Positions 1-5,799 of a stretch of 5,945 nucleotides of DNA are shown here, one piece after another; position 1 is the first letter of the stretch, and the number at the start of each line of letters is the position of its first letter. The notes beneath the pieces are model-generated. The model worked only from the letters and a program-made list of their open reading frames with translations, ran no database searches and had not been told where the DNA came from. Position numbers and translations under genes: made by a program. This DNA comes from Desulfurobacteriaceae bacterium (GTDB taxonomy: Bacteria; Aquificota; Aquificia; Desulfurobacteriales; DQVG01), in the NCBI GenBank assembly GCA_015661865.1, contig DQVG01000113.1, positions 1 to 5,945 on the forward strand, in the 5' to 3' direction.

Positions 1-140
1 AGGAGAATTGGAATATCATCTACTACTTTGTAAAATACTTTACAGTTTTCACAAATTAAAATATTGCGCTCTTTATCATAAAACAAATCTTTTTTACATT
101 TAGGACAACAGATAAATTCTAAAAGTTCTTTTGGAAGCAT
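1..140 (-). CDS. Trm112/UPF0434 (YcaR-like) zinc-ribbon protein, 3' end cut by the window edge
   Basis: Translating the minus strand from the ATG at 140 gives 46 complete codons before the window ends. The visible protein begins MLPKELLEFICCPKCKKDLF and has two CxxC knuckles (C12-C15 and C30-C33), followed by a VVDDIPILL segment. That order (hydrophobic start, CPKC, second CxxC, then a 'DDIPILL'-type strand) is typical of the roughly 60-residue Trm112p-like/UPF0434 family, so only the last dozen or so residues should be missing. Trm112 proteins are small zinc-binding partners of methyltransferases, while the bacterial YcaR group has no firmly assigned reaction and often sits beside lpxK and kdsB. 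An SD (AAGAGGAAA) lies just upstream and overlaps the pseB stop region; the genes are 10 nt apart, so it is probably the next operon gene. The family call is good; the function is unknown. Confidence 0.8.
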   Translation of the reverse strand, partial: MLPKELLEFICCPKCKKDLFYDKERNILICENCKVFYKVVDDIPIL

Positions 141-150
141 AACTTTCCTC

Positions 151-1191
151 TTAAAAGGAATTAACAAAATCAATTTCTGGAAGTAAAGCTTTTATTTTCC
201 TTTTTATTTCTTCTTTTGTTAAATAAGGTTTATTTAAATCACTTCTATATATAAAATTTTCCTTTACTTTTTTAAGATTTTCATATACTTTGTATTTTTC
301 TCTATTTATAAATTCATTATAAGGTAGGATTATAAATTTATCCTTATCCTCCAAAGTATTTCGGCTTTCCTCTTCATTTATTAAAGTTTCATGCAGCTTT
401 TCCCCAGGTCGTATTCCTATTTCCTTAAATTTTATATTTCTATCTTCTGCAAACATTTCCACTAAACTTTCTGCAAGATCAACTATACGACAAGATGGAA
501 TTTTTGGTACAAATATCTCACCCCCTACAGCCTTTTCTATTGCATGAATGACTAGTTTTATTCCTTCCTTTAAAGATATCCAAAACCTAGTCATTCTTTT
601 ATCTGTTATAGGAAGTTCATCCACCCCTTGTTTTAATAAGGATATAAAAAATGGGATAACACTTCCTCTACTTCCTATTACATTTCCATATCTTACTACG
701 CTAAAACTGGTTTCTTTGGATCCTACATATACATTTCCCGAAATAAATATTTTTTCCATAACAAGTTTAGTAGCTCCGTAAAGATTTACAGGAGAAACAG
801 CCTTGTCCGTAGATAAAGCGACAACTTTTTTAACGCCTTTATCTATGGCAGCCTCAACAATGTTTTGAGCTCCTATTATATTGGTTTTCACCGCTTCAAA
901 AGGATTGTATTCACAAATAGGAACATGCTTCAAAGCTGCAGCATGAACAATAATATCAACCCCTTCAAAGGCCCTATATAATCTGTCTTTATCTCTGATA
1001 TCTCCTAAAAAAAATCTTATGGGATATTTATTCTGAGGAAAAATTTTACTCATTTGATAATGCTTATATTCATCTCTTGAAAATATAATGAGTTTTTTAA
1101 TTTTATAATTTTTAAAAACATATTCACAAAATTTTTTTCCAAAACTTCCGGTTCCCCCGGTCAGTAAAACGACTTTCCCGTTTAAGTCCAT
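151..1191 (-). CDS. pseB: PseB-type UDP-N-acetylglucosamine 4,6-dehydratase (inverting)
   Basis: This 346-residue protein is an extended short-chain dehydrogenase/reductase that converts UDP-GlcNAc to UDP-2-acetamido-2,6-dideoxy-beta-L-arabino-hex-4-ulose, the first step to CMP-pseudaminic acid, in the cytoplasm. Visible motifs are the NAD(P)-binding TGGTGSFG at residues 11-18, SRDE (38-41), GDIRD (63-67), the PseB/FlaA1 hallmark AALKHVP (85-91), STDKA with Asp129 and Lys130 (127-131), YGATK with Tyr138 and Lys142, SVVRYGNVIGSRGSV (164-178), TRFWIS (201-206) and the sugar-nucleotide segment RPGEKLHE (261-268). Order and spacing match the Helicobacter FlaA1/PseB family, which is about 330 residues long. 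The ATG at 1191 has a GAGGTT SD. The gene is 46 nt after murC and 10 nt before the zinc-ribbon gene. No other pse gene is in the window, so the end product (flagellin or surface glycan) is inferred. Its first codons use GGG, CTG, ACC and GTC, slightly less AT-rich than the neighbours, which could hint at transfer but is weak evidence. Confidence 0.93.
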   Translation of the reverse strand: MDLNGKVVLLTGGTGSFGKKFCEYVFKNYKIKKLIIFSRDEYKHYQMSKIFPQNKYPIRFFLGDIRDKDRLYRAFEGVDIIVHAAALKHVPICEYNPFEAVKTNIIGAQNIVEAAIDKGVKKVVALSTDKAVSPVNLYGATKLVMEKIFISGNVYVGSKETSFSVVRYGNVIGSRGSVIPFFISLLKQGVDELPITDKRMTRFWISLKEGIKLVIHAIEKAVGGEIFVPKIPSCRIVDLAESLVEMFAEDRNIKFKEIGIRPGEKLHETLINEEESRNTLEDKDKFIILPYNEFINREKYKVYENLKKVKENFIYRSDLNKPYLTKEEIKRKIKALLPEIDFVNSF

Positions 1192-1208
1192 TTTAACCTC
1201 GGTTAAAA
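1191..1208. promoter_or_regulatory. Inverted repeat spanning the pseB ribosome-binding site
   Basis: The sequence TTTTAACC-TC-GGTTAAAA is a perfect inverted repeat with 8-bp arms and a 2-nt centre. It covers the GAGGTT SD of pseB and reaches the first base of its ATG. In RNA it could form a 7-bp stem with a 4-nt loop that hides the ribosome-binding site. In DNA it could be a dyad operator. The symmetry is seen directly; any regulatory role is inferred. Confidence 0.4.
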
Positions 1209-1237
1209 TTTAGTAATTTTTGAAAAACTATTTTACC

Positions 1238-2617
1238 CTAAAACTTCCTTAATAAAATCTTTTGCTTTAACTCAAGCAACCATTTATAAATATCTCCAGC
1301 TCCAATACTTGCATAAACGCTACTTGGCTTTATTGGAATTTGATTTGGATGGGTGATATATTTTATATTTAATTTTTCGGCAATTTCTTTTATGTTAATA
1401 TTAAATTCTTTTAAACTTTCTCCGGCACTATAAACATCTGTAATAAATATATTTATATATTTTTTATATTTTTCTAAAACCTTTAAAAAATCGTTTTGTA
1501 GTTTATAAAATCTTGAATATCTATGAGGTTGAAAAATAACAAATATATTTTTATTTTTAAATAGTTCTAAAAGAGCTTCAAAAGTTGCTTGTAGCTCCTT
1601 TGGATGATGGGCATAGTCATCTATTAATGTAATATCCATATTTTCATCTTTAAAAATTACTTCTAAACGCCTTTTTGCATTTTTAAAATTTAAAAAAGCT
1701 TCCTTTATTGTAGATATAGGTATATTATTTTCCAAAGCTACCGCTGCAGCTAAAATAGAGTTTAAAATATTATGCTTTCCTGGAAGATTTAATTTATAAG
1801 AAAATAAAAGTTTATTGTTTTTGTAAAGATAAATTTCTTTATTTTTTTGTTGATAAGATAAGATATAATCTAGATATTTATTAGATAAGAGCTTTTCATT
1901 AAAATCTTTAGAAATATAAACAAATTTTCTTTTTATATTCTTTAAAAAATTTTCATCTAAAAAGGAATTTTCTAAACTTAAAAAGATTTTTCCAAAAGTA
2001 TTTGTGGAATTTATAAATTTTAAAAAAGTTTTTTTTATATTTTCCTTTGATAAGTAAAAATCTAGGTGATCTTCATCTATATTAGTAATAACAGTATAAT
2101 AAGGATTGTATTTTAAAAAAGATTTATCACTTTCATCAGCTTCACAGATTATCATTTCAAAAGATTTATCCAAAATTGCATTTTTTTTATTTAAAAAATC
2201 TACAAGACCACCTATATAACTACTAAAATTTCTTTTAGCTTTATAAAATATATAACTTATTAAGCTTGTGGTCGTAGTTTTTCCATGAGTTCCAGTAACC
2301 AGTATATTTTTCTTATGTAAGTTTATTAAATCCTTAAGAAGATCACTTCTATGAAGTAAAGCCAAAGATAATCTTTTGGCTCTTTTTAGCTCTATATGAT
2401 CTTTTTTTATAGCACTTGAGTAGACTACAAAATCTATATCTTTCGTTATATTATCCTCTTTGTGGCCATAGATTACTTTTATTCCATTTTCTTCTAAAAG
2501 AGAACAAATATAGTTTTTCTCTTTAGTACTACCAATAACCTCATAACCCAAATCTTTTAGCATAAATGCCAAAGCCGACATACCAATGCCGCTTATGCCA
2601 ATAAGGTAATATTTCAT
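1238..2617 (-). CDS. murC: UDP-N-acetylmuramate--L-alanine ligase MurC
   Basis: MurC joins L-alanine to UDP-MurNAc using ATP, the first amino-acid addition in the cytoplasmic peptidoglycan precursor pathway. The 459 residues carry all three Mur-ligase domains. The N-terminal UDP-sugar domain has GISGIGMSALA (7-17). The central ATPase domain has the P-loop GTHGKTTTT (109-117), EADESD (159-164), NIDEDHLDFY (179-188) and LPGKHNILN (278-286). The C-terminal domain has RRLEV (316-320), DDYAHHPKE (333-341), FQPHRYSR (362-369), DVYSAGE (394-400) and GAGD (439-442). The combination of an N-terminal GIGGIGMS-like motif with DDYxHHP and QPHRYSR is typical of MurC among the Mur ligases, and the length is normal. 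The ATG at 2617 has a GAGGAA SD with good spacing. The gene starts 24 nt after the transglycosylase stop, so it is probably co-transcribed. It is not beside other cell-division/wall-cluster genes such as murG, murB or ddl within the window. Confidence 0.96.
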   Translation of the reverse strand: MKYYLIGISGIGMSALAFMLKDLGYEVIGSTKEKNYICSLLEENGIKVIYGHKEDNITKDIDFVVYSSAIKKDHIELKRAKRLSLALLHRSDLLKDLINLHKKNILVTGTHGKTTTTSLISYIFYKAKRNFSSYIGGLVDFLNKKNAILDKSFEMIICEADESDKSFLKYNPYYTVITNIDEDHLDFYLSKENIKKTFLKFINSTNTFGKIFLSLENSFLDENFLKNIKRKFVYISKDFNEKLLSNKYLDYILSYQQKNKEIYLYKNNKLLFSYKLNLPGKHNILNSILAAAVALENNIPISTIKEAFLNFKNAKRRLEVIFKDENMDITLIDDYAHHPKELQATFEALLELFKNKNIFVIFQPHRYSRFYKLQNDFLKVLEKYKKYINIFITDVYSAGESLKEFNINIKEIAEKLNIKYITHPNQIPIKPSSVYASIGAGDIYKWLLELKQKILLRKF

Positions 2618-2641
2618 ATTTTCCTCAAAGAAAAAAAACTT

Positions 2642-3832
2642 TTAAGAAAGGGATGTTTGTTTTCTGATCCAAAATATAAGTAGAGTTTGACCGGGTTTTA
2701 ATCTATAGGATTTTAAATAATTAATTTTTTTCAAATATCGTACACTAATACCAAATTTTCTAGCTATCTTCCAAAGAGAGTCTCCTTTTTTTACCTTATA
2801 GTATATATATATATTTCTAGAATCTTTTTTTATTATTCCATAAGAAGGTAATACTTGGGATATTTCTTTGGTTAAATATATAATATGATTCTTAGGAATT
2901 ATACCTTTTATATAAGCTGCATTATAAATAAGAAGTTTTGAATAAGGTAGTTTAAAGAGTTTTGAAATATCTTTTAAAGTAGTTCTTATCTTCACTTCAT
3001 ATTTTATATCAGGGACTGACTCAAATTTCTTTGGTAATTTTAAACCATAAAGATGGGCATATTTTATTAAAGTTAAAATAGCATAAAACTCAGGGACGTA
3101 CTCCTGAGTTTCCAAGGGTAGCTTATTTAAAGCCCAAACATTTTTTTCATAAGATACTTTTTTAAGTTGTCTTTTTATTGTAGCTGGACCAGAATTATAA
3201 GCTGCTATGGCTAAATCCCAATCCCCAAATATATTATATAGATATTTAAGATATCTACAGGCTGCATGGGTAGATTTAACAATATCGTATCTTTCATCAT
3301 AGTATCTTTTAACTTTTAACCCTAAATATCTTGCTGTTGTAGGCATAAGTTGCCAAAGACCTGCCGCTCCAGCAAAGGACTTAGCTTTTATTCTAAATTT
3401 ACTTTCTACAATAGGTAAAAAAGCTATTTCATCAGGAAGACCATGTTCCCGAACTATTTTTAAAATAGTTTTAAAATAAGGTTGAGCGCGTTTTAAGGAA
3501 GATATTATTTCTTGAGGATGTTTTTGATAGTAACTTATAAAAAATCTAACTTCGGGTCTGGAGTAAGGAATAGGTAAACTCCAATTTATTTTTATATTGC
3601 TATCCTCTCCATTATAGCTATATTTTTTTATTTTTAAATTTTGATCTAATTTTTCATTTTTTTTTGATATTTTTACAGTATTTAGGACAGAAAATACATT
3701 TAAAGTATCAAAATTTATTTCTTTTAAAAAAGCTTTATCTTTTTTATAAGCTTCTTCAATATTTAAAGATTTTGAAAAACTTATAGAAAAAAAACTAAAA
3801 AAGGTTGCGCATAGTAAAAAAAATTTACGCAT
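2642..3832 (-). CDS. mltD: MltD-like membrane-associated or periplasmic lytic transglycosylase with LysM domains
   Basis: This 396-residue protein is predicted to be exported and to cleave the MurNAc-GlcNAc bond of peptidoglycan, leaving 1,6-anhydro-MurNAc ends. Residues 1-20 look like a Sec signal peptide (Lys-Arg start, Phe/Leu-rich core, cleavage near SFS-KS). Residues 21-90 form a variable linker. Residues about 115-260 are a family-1 (SLT/GH23) catalytic domain with PIVESKF holding the catalytic Glu143, GAAGLWQLMPTTAR (155-168), AIAAYNSGP (208-216) and ETQEYVP (241-247). A degenerate LysM-like segment lies at about 278-320 and a clear LysM at 345-386 (YKVKKGDSLWKIARKFGIS... to LKPGQTLLI), which should bind glycan. 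Cys8 lies within the hydrophobic stretch, but FLLC is a poor lipobox, so lipidation as in E. coli MltD is not supported. The start overlaps the end of yebC by 8 nt, with a strong GAGGAGAT SD inside yebC, suggesting translational coupling. Confidence 0.9.
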   Translation of the reverse strand: MRKFFLLCATFFSFFSISFSKSLNIEEAYKKDKAFLKEINFDTLNVFSVLNTVKISKKNEKLDQNLKIKKYSYNGEDSNIKINWSLPIPYSRPEVRFFISYYQKHPQEIISSLKRAQPYFKTILKIVREHGLPDEIAFLPIVESKFRIKAKSFAGAAGLWQLMPTTARYLGLKVKRYYDERYDIVKSTHAACRYLKYLYNIFGDWDLAIAAYNSGPATIKRQLKKVSYEKNVWALNKLPLETQEYVPEFYAILTLIKYAHLYGLKLPKKFESVPDIKYEVKIRTTLKDISKLFKLPYSKLLIYNAAYIKGIIPKNHIIYLTKEISQVLPSYGIIKKDSRNIYIYYKVKKGDSLWKIARKFGISVRYLKKINYLKSYRLKPGQTLLIFWIRKQTSLS

Positions 3833-4568
3833 TTTTCAAAATCTCCTCAGGAAAGTCTGCATTTGAATATACTTCCTGAACATCATCGTGATCATCTAAT
3901 GCATTAAGAAGTTTTAAAACTTTTTCAGCATTTTCTCCAGAAACTTTTACAACGTTTTGGGGTATTAAGTCCACTTTAGCTTCGGTATATTTGATACCTT
4001 TTTCTTCTAAAGTTTTTTTCACAGTTTCTAAATTTTCAGGCTCTGTATAAACAATAAAATTTCCTTCTTCTGCCTTTAGATCTTCGGCTCCTGCATCTAA
4101 TACAATTTCCAAAATCTCATCTTCATTTAAACCTTCACTTGGAATAACGATTACTCCTTTTTTTTCAAACATCCAAGATACACAACCTGAGGTTCCTAAG
4201 TTACCTCCATATTTTGAAAAAATATGCCTTATTTCCGAAGCTGTTCTATTTCTGTTATCCGTAATGCAGTTTACAATTATAGCTACTCCTCCAGGACCAT
4301 AGCCTTCATAGGTTATTTCCTCAAAATTTTCAGATGCAATTTCTCCGGTTCCTTTTTTTATAGCAGTTTCTATTCTTTCTTTGGGCATATTAAATCTTCT
4401 AGCTCTCTCTATAGCCATTCTTAGACGAGGATTTTTATCTGGATCTCCCCCCCCTAAACGAGCCGCAACCATAATCTCTCTAGCTAATTTTGAAAAAATT
4501 CTTCCTCTTTTAGCATCTTGAGCTGCCTTTCTATGTCTAATATTTGCCCACTTTGAATGTCCAGCCAT
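3825..4568 (-). CDS. yebC: YebC/PmpR family (TACO1-like) translation or regulatory protein
   Basis: The 247-residue protein is a full-length YebC-family member. It has the N-terminal MAGHSKWANIRHRKAAQDAK signature (1-20), GGGDPDKNPRLRMAIERAR (39-57), YEGYGPGGVAIIV (87-99), TDNRNRT (103-109), GGNLGTSGCVSWMF (121-134) and the C-terminal ALDDHDDVQEVYSN (223-236). Family members are cytoplasmic. They have been described as DNA-binding regulators and, like mitochondrial TACO1, as translation factors that relieve ribosome stalling; sequence alone does not decide which role applies here. The ATG at 4568 is fixed by the conserved MAGHSKW start and a strong SD (AAGGAGGAA) 7 nt upstream. The first 85 nt overlap the preceding small gene in another frame, and the last 8 nt overlap the transglycosylase gene. 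The common neighbour ruvC is not seen. Gly39-Gly41 are encoded by a run of eight G, unusual in such AT-rich DNA. Confidence 0.95.
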   Translation of the reverse strand: MAGHSKWANIRHRKAAQDAKRGRIFSKLAREIMVAARLGGGDPDKNPRLRMAIERARRFNMPKERIETAIKKGTGEIASENFEEITYEGYGPGGVAIIVNCITDNRNRTASEIRHIFSKYGGNLGTSGCVSWMFEKKGVIVIPSEGLNEDEILEIVLDAGAEDLKAEEGNFIVYTEPENLETVKKTLEEKGIKYTEAKVDLIPQNVVKVSGENAEKVLKLLNALDDHDDVQEVYSNADFPEEILKNA

Positions 4569-4834
4569 TTAAGTTCCTCCTTAATAGAGTTTAAAACTTG
4601 TTCATCTAAAATTTGATTTGTATGTAAGATAATTCCGAACTTATTATTTATTTTAAGCTTATAAGTAAAATAAAATATTATTTCTTTATTTCCAAAACCA
4701 AAAATGTATTGCCAGCGATTCCCTGATATTTTTGCAATTTCAAAATAAAATTCTTTTATATTTTCTCTTAAATAAAAATTAATTTTTTTTAAATAATCTT
4801 TCATTTTGTAAACTTTTGGGGTATATTCTATCAA
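4484..4834 (-). CDS. Unidentified small protein overlapping yebC
   Basis: I do not recognise this family. The frame gives 116 residues from a TTG at 4834, or 106 from the ATG at 4804 (residue 11, MKDYLKKINF). Neither start has a good SD. A consensus AGGAGG at 4872-4867 lies further upstream in a frame that stays open to this gene but lacks a usual start codon near it. The protein has a basic amphipathic N-terminal helix (about 10-28), a run of likely beta strands rich in Tyr, Phe and Ile (about 28-70, including GNRWQYIFGFGNKEIIFYF) and a charged C-terminal helix (about 78-112). It has no signal peptide, transmembrane segment or cysteine. The last 28 codons overlap yebC: the yebC SD encodes Lys-Glu-Glu at 85-87 and the A of its ATG is the third base of Lys89. 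This suggests translational coupling. The patterned strands favour a real gene, but start and function are open. Confidence 0.6.
   Translation of the reverse strand: MIEYTPKVYKMKDYLKKINFYLRENIKEFYFEIAKISGNRWQYIFGFGNKEIIFYFTYKLKINNKFGIILHTNQILDEQVLNSIKEELKWLDIQSGQILDIERQLKMLKEEEFFQN
4576..4584 (-). promoter_or_regulatory. Strong ribosome-binding site of yebC inside the upstream small gene
   Basis: AAGGAGGAA lies on the minus strand 7 nt before the yebC ATG and is close to the ideal anti-SD match. It sits within the coding region of the overlapping small gene, where it encodes Lys85-Glu-Glu87. It confirms the yebC start and suggests that ribosomes translating the upstream gene could influence yebC initiation. 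Confidence 0.8.
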
Positions 4835-4863
4835 ATTGATATATTGGTAAAAGTTAACTAAGA

Positions 4864-4898
4864 AAACCTCCTAAAAATTTTTTTTATCAAGAAGGTTT
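4864..4898 (-). promoter_or_regulatory. Possible hairpin enclosing an SD sequence between rimM and the small gene (leader element or weak terminator)
   Basis: On the minus strand AAACCTTCT (4898-4890) can pair with AGGAGGTTT (4872-4864), giving 9 bp including one T-G wobble, with a 17-nt A/T loop. The 3' arm holds a consensus SD (AGGAGG, 4872-4867) and is followed by a T-rich stretch (TCTT). It could be a weak intrinsic terminator ending the rimM transcript or a leader hairpin hiding an SD for the small gene. In the plus-strand sense the same stem has a C-A mismatch, so the minus-strand reading is better. The pairing is seen; the role is inferred. I found no convincing -35/-10 promoter in the rest of the 4835-4958 gap. 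Confidence 0.35.
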
Positions 4899-4958
4899 AT
4901 TTTGAACTATAAGATTAAAAAATTGTTGTATATATAAGGGTTTCTAATAAAAAAGAAT

Positions 4959-5684
4959 TTAAGGTAAAAAGCCATCTATTAAAGATAGATAAATTACCTT
5001 ATTTTCCTTATCCACATCCTTTACAAATTCTTTAATAAAAGGGACTAAAATTTCTTTTTTATCTTTAGTCTCAATAAGTAAAACATCTGCAGATGGTTGA
5101 AACATAACTTCTTTTAAAATTCCAATTTCCCCTTTTTTCTCATCAATACATTTAAAACCTATAAGCTCATCTACATAATATTCATCTTTATCTAATTTAG
5201 AAGCTTTTTCCTTTTCTATCCAAAGCTCATAGTTTCTTAAATCTTCAGCCTTATTTCGATCGTTAATTTCTTTAAATTTAAAAATATAACCAGATTTATG
5301 AGGTTTTATGTCTATAGGAGTAAGACTAATCTTATCTTGACCTTTATAAAACGTTAACTTTTCTTCTTTTTCTAAAATATCTGCTATTTGCTTTTCAAAA
5401 ATATCACTTTTTGGAATGATTTTAACTTCCCCTTTTATTCCAAAAGGCGAAGTTACTTTACCTATATAGTAGTGAGTTTTTTCTGAAACGTATTTAGATT
5501 GACGTCTTTTATTTAATATATCTTTTAAAGAAATTCCTTTATCTCCCTTTTCTATATTAGGAGCATATTTAGGAGATTTATATTTTTCTTCCAAAATTTT
5601 TTTCTTTTTTTCCTCCTGCTCTTTTTCAGATAGAAAGTCAGATAGAGACATCCCGATATATCTTTTTTTAAAAAACTTTCCCAT
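4959..5684 (-). CDS. rimM: Ribosome maturation factor RimM with a 71-residue N-terminal extension
   Basis: RimM is a cytoplasmic 30S assembly factor that binds ribosomal protein S19 and helps form the 16S rRNA 3' (head) domain. Of 241 residues, 72-241 form a normal-length RimM: an N-terminal beta-barrel with YYIGKVTSPFGIKGEVKI (72-89), a middle FKEINDRNKAEDLRNYELWI segment (137-156), and a C-terminal PRC-barrel domain from DEYYVDELIGFKC (167-179) through ADVLLIE (199-205) to EILVPFIKEFVKDVD (211-225) and LIDGFL (235-240). Residues 1-71 are not part of ordinary RimM. They are Lys/Glu-rich and contain GMSLSDFL (11-18) and GISLKDIL (50-57), an apparent duplication around a charged helix. The ATG at 5684 has an AAGG SD 6 nt upstream. 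The next in-frame Met is residue 12, without an SD, and no start codon lies near residue 72, so the extension appears genuine. trmD does not follow; a 124-nt gap does. Confidence 0.9.
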   Translation of the reverse strand: MGKFFKKRYIGMSLSDFLSEKEQEEKKKKILEEKYKSPKYAPNIEKGDKGISLKDILNKRRQSKYVSEKTHYYIGKVTSPFGIKGEVKIIPKSDIFEKQIADILEKEEKLTFYKGQDKISLTPIDIKPHKSGYIFKFKEINDRNKAEDLRNYELWIEKEKASKLDKDEYYVDELIGFKCIDEKKGEIGILKEVMFQPSADVLLIETKDKKEILVPFIKEFVKDVDKENKVIYLSLIDGFLP

Positions 5685-5799
5685 TTTATCCCTTACCTAA
5701 AGTTATCTTTGTTTTTTAATTATTTTATTATTTTAAATATCTATTTAAAAATTTAAATTTTATTATATTATTAATTATAAAGCATGCTTGGGGGAAATT
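5685..5799. promoter_or_regulatory. Divergent intergenic region between rimM and the hydG-like gene
   Basis: These 115 nt should hold the promoters for both directions. The DNA is so AT-rich that many -10-like hexamers occur, and I cannot single out a -35/-10 pair. Two symmetric sites stand out: a perfect inverted repeat at 5731-5750 and a 10-bp palindrome AAGCATGCTT at 5780-5789 just before the plus-strand ribosome-binding site. That it carries two promoters is inferred from the gene orientation. Confidence 0.5.
5731..5750. repeat. Perfect 9-bp inverted repeat, candidate operator
   Basis: TTTTAAATA-TC-TATTTAAAA is a perfect inverted repeat with a TC centre, midway between the two divergent start codons. 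Its outer TTTTAA/TTAAAA and TC centre resemble the repeat over the pseB ribosome-binding site. In very AT-rich DNA such symmetry can arise by chance, so a regulator-binding role is only a suggestion. Confidence 0.35.

Noticed and set aside
548..781. Plus-strand open frame of 77 codons inside pseB
   Set aside because: It lies wholly antisense to a well-supported gene, covers the conserved PseB motifs on the other strand, and its translation has no recognisable features.
3773..3832. Lipoprotein signal for the transglycosylase, because E. coli MltD is a lipoprotein and Cys8 is present
   Set aside because: FLLC at residues 5-8 does not fit a lipobox, and the cysteine lies too early, within the hydrophobic core; an ordinary signal peptide ending near residue 20 fits better.
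4224..4424. Plus-strand open frame of 66 codons inside yebC
   Set aside because: It is antisense to conserved YebC segments, and its Ser/Tyr/Phe-rich translation looks like a shadow of the opposite frame.
4835..4958. Sigma-70-type promoter for the small gene/yebC operon, for example the TATAGT near 4911
   Set aside because: No acceptable -35 hexamer is found at 16-18 nt from any -10-like hexamer; AT-rich sequence produces many such hexamers by chance.
5749..5760. AAATTTAAATTT palindrome
   Set aside because: It is a pure A/T low-complexity palindrome in an A/T-only stretch and is easily explained by composition.
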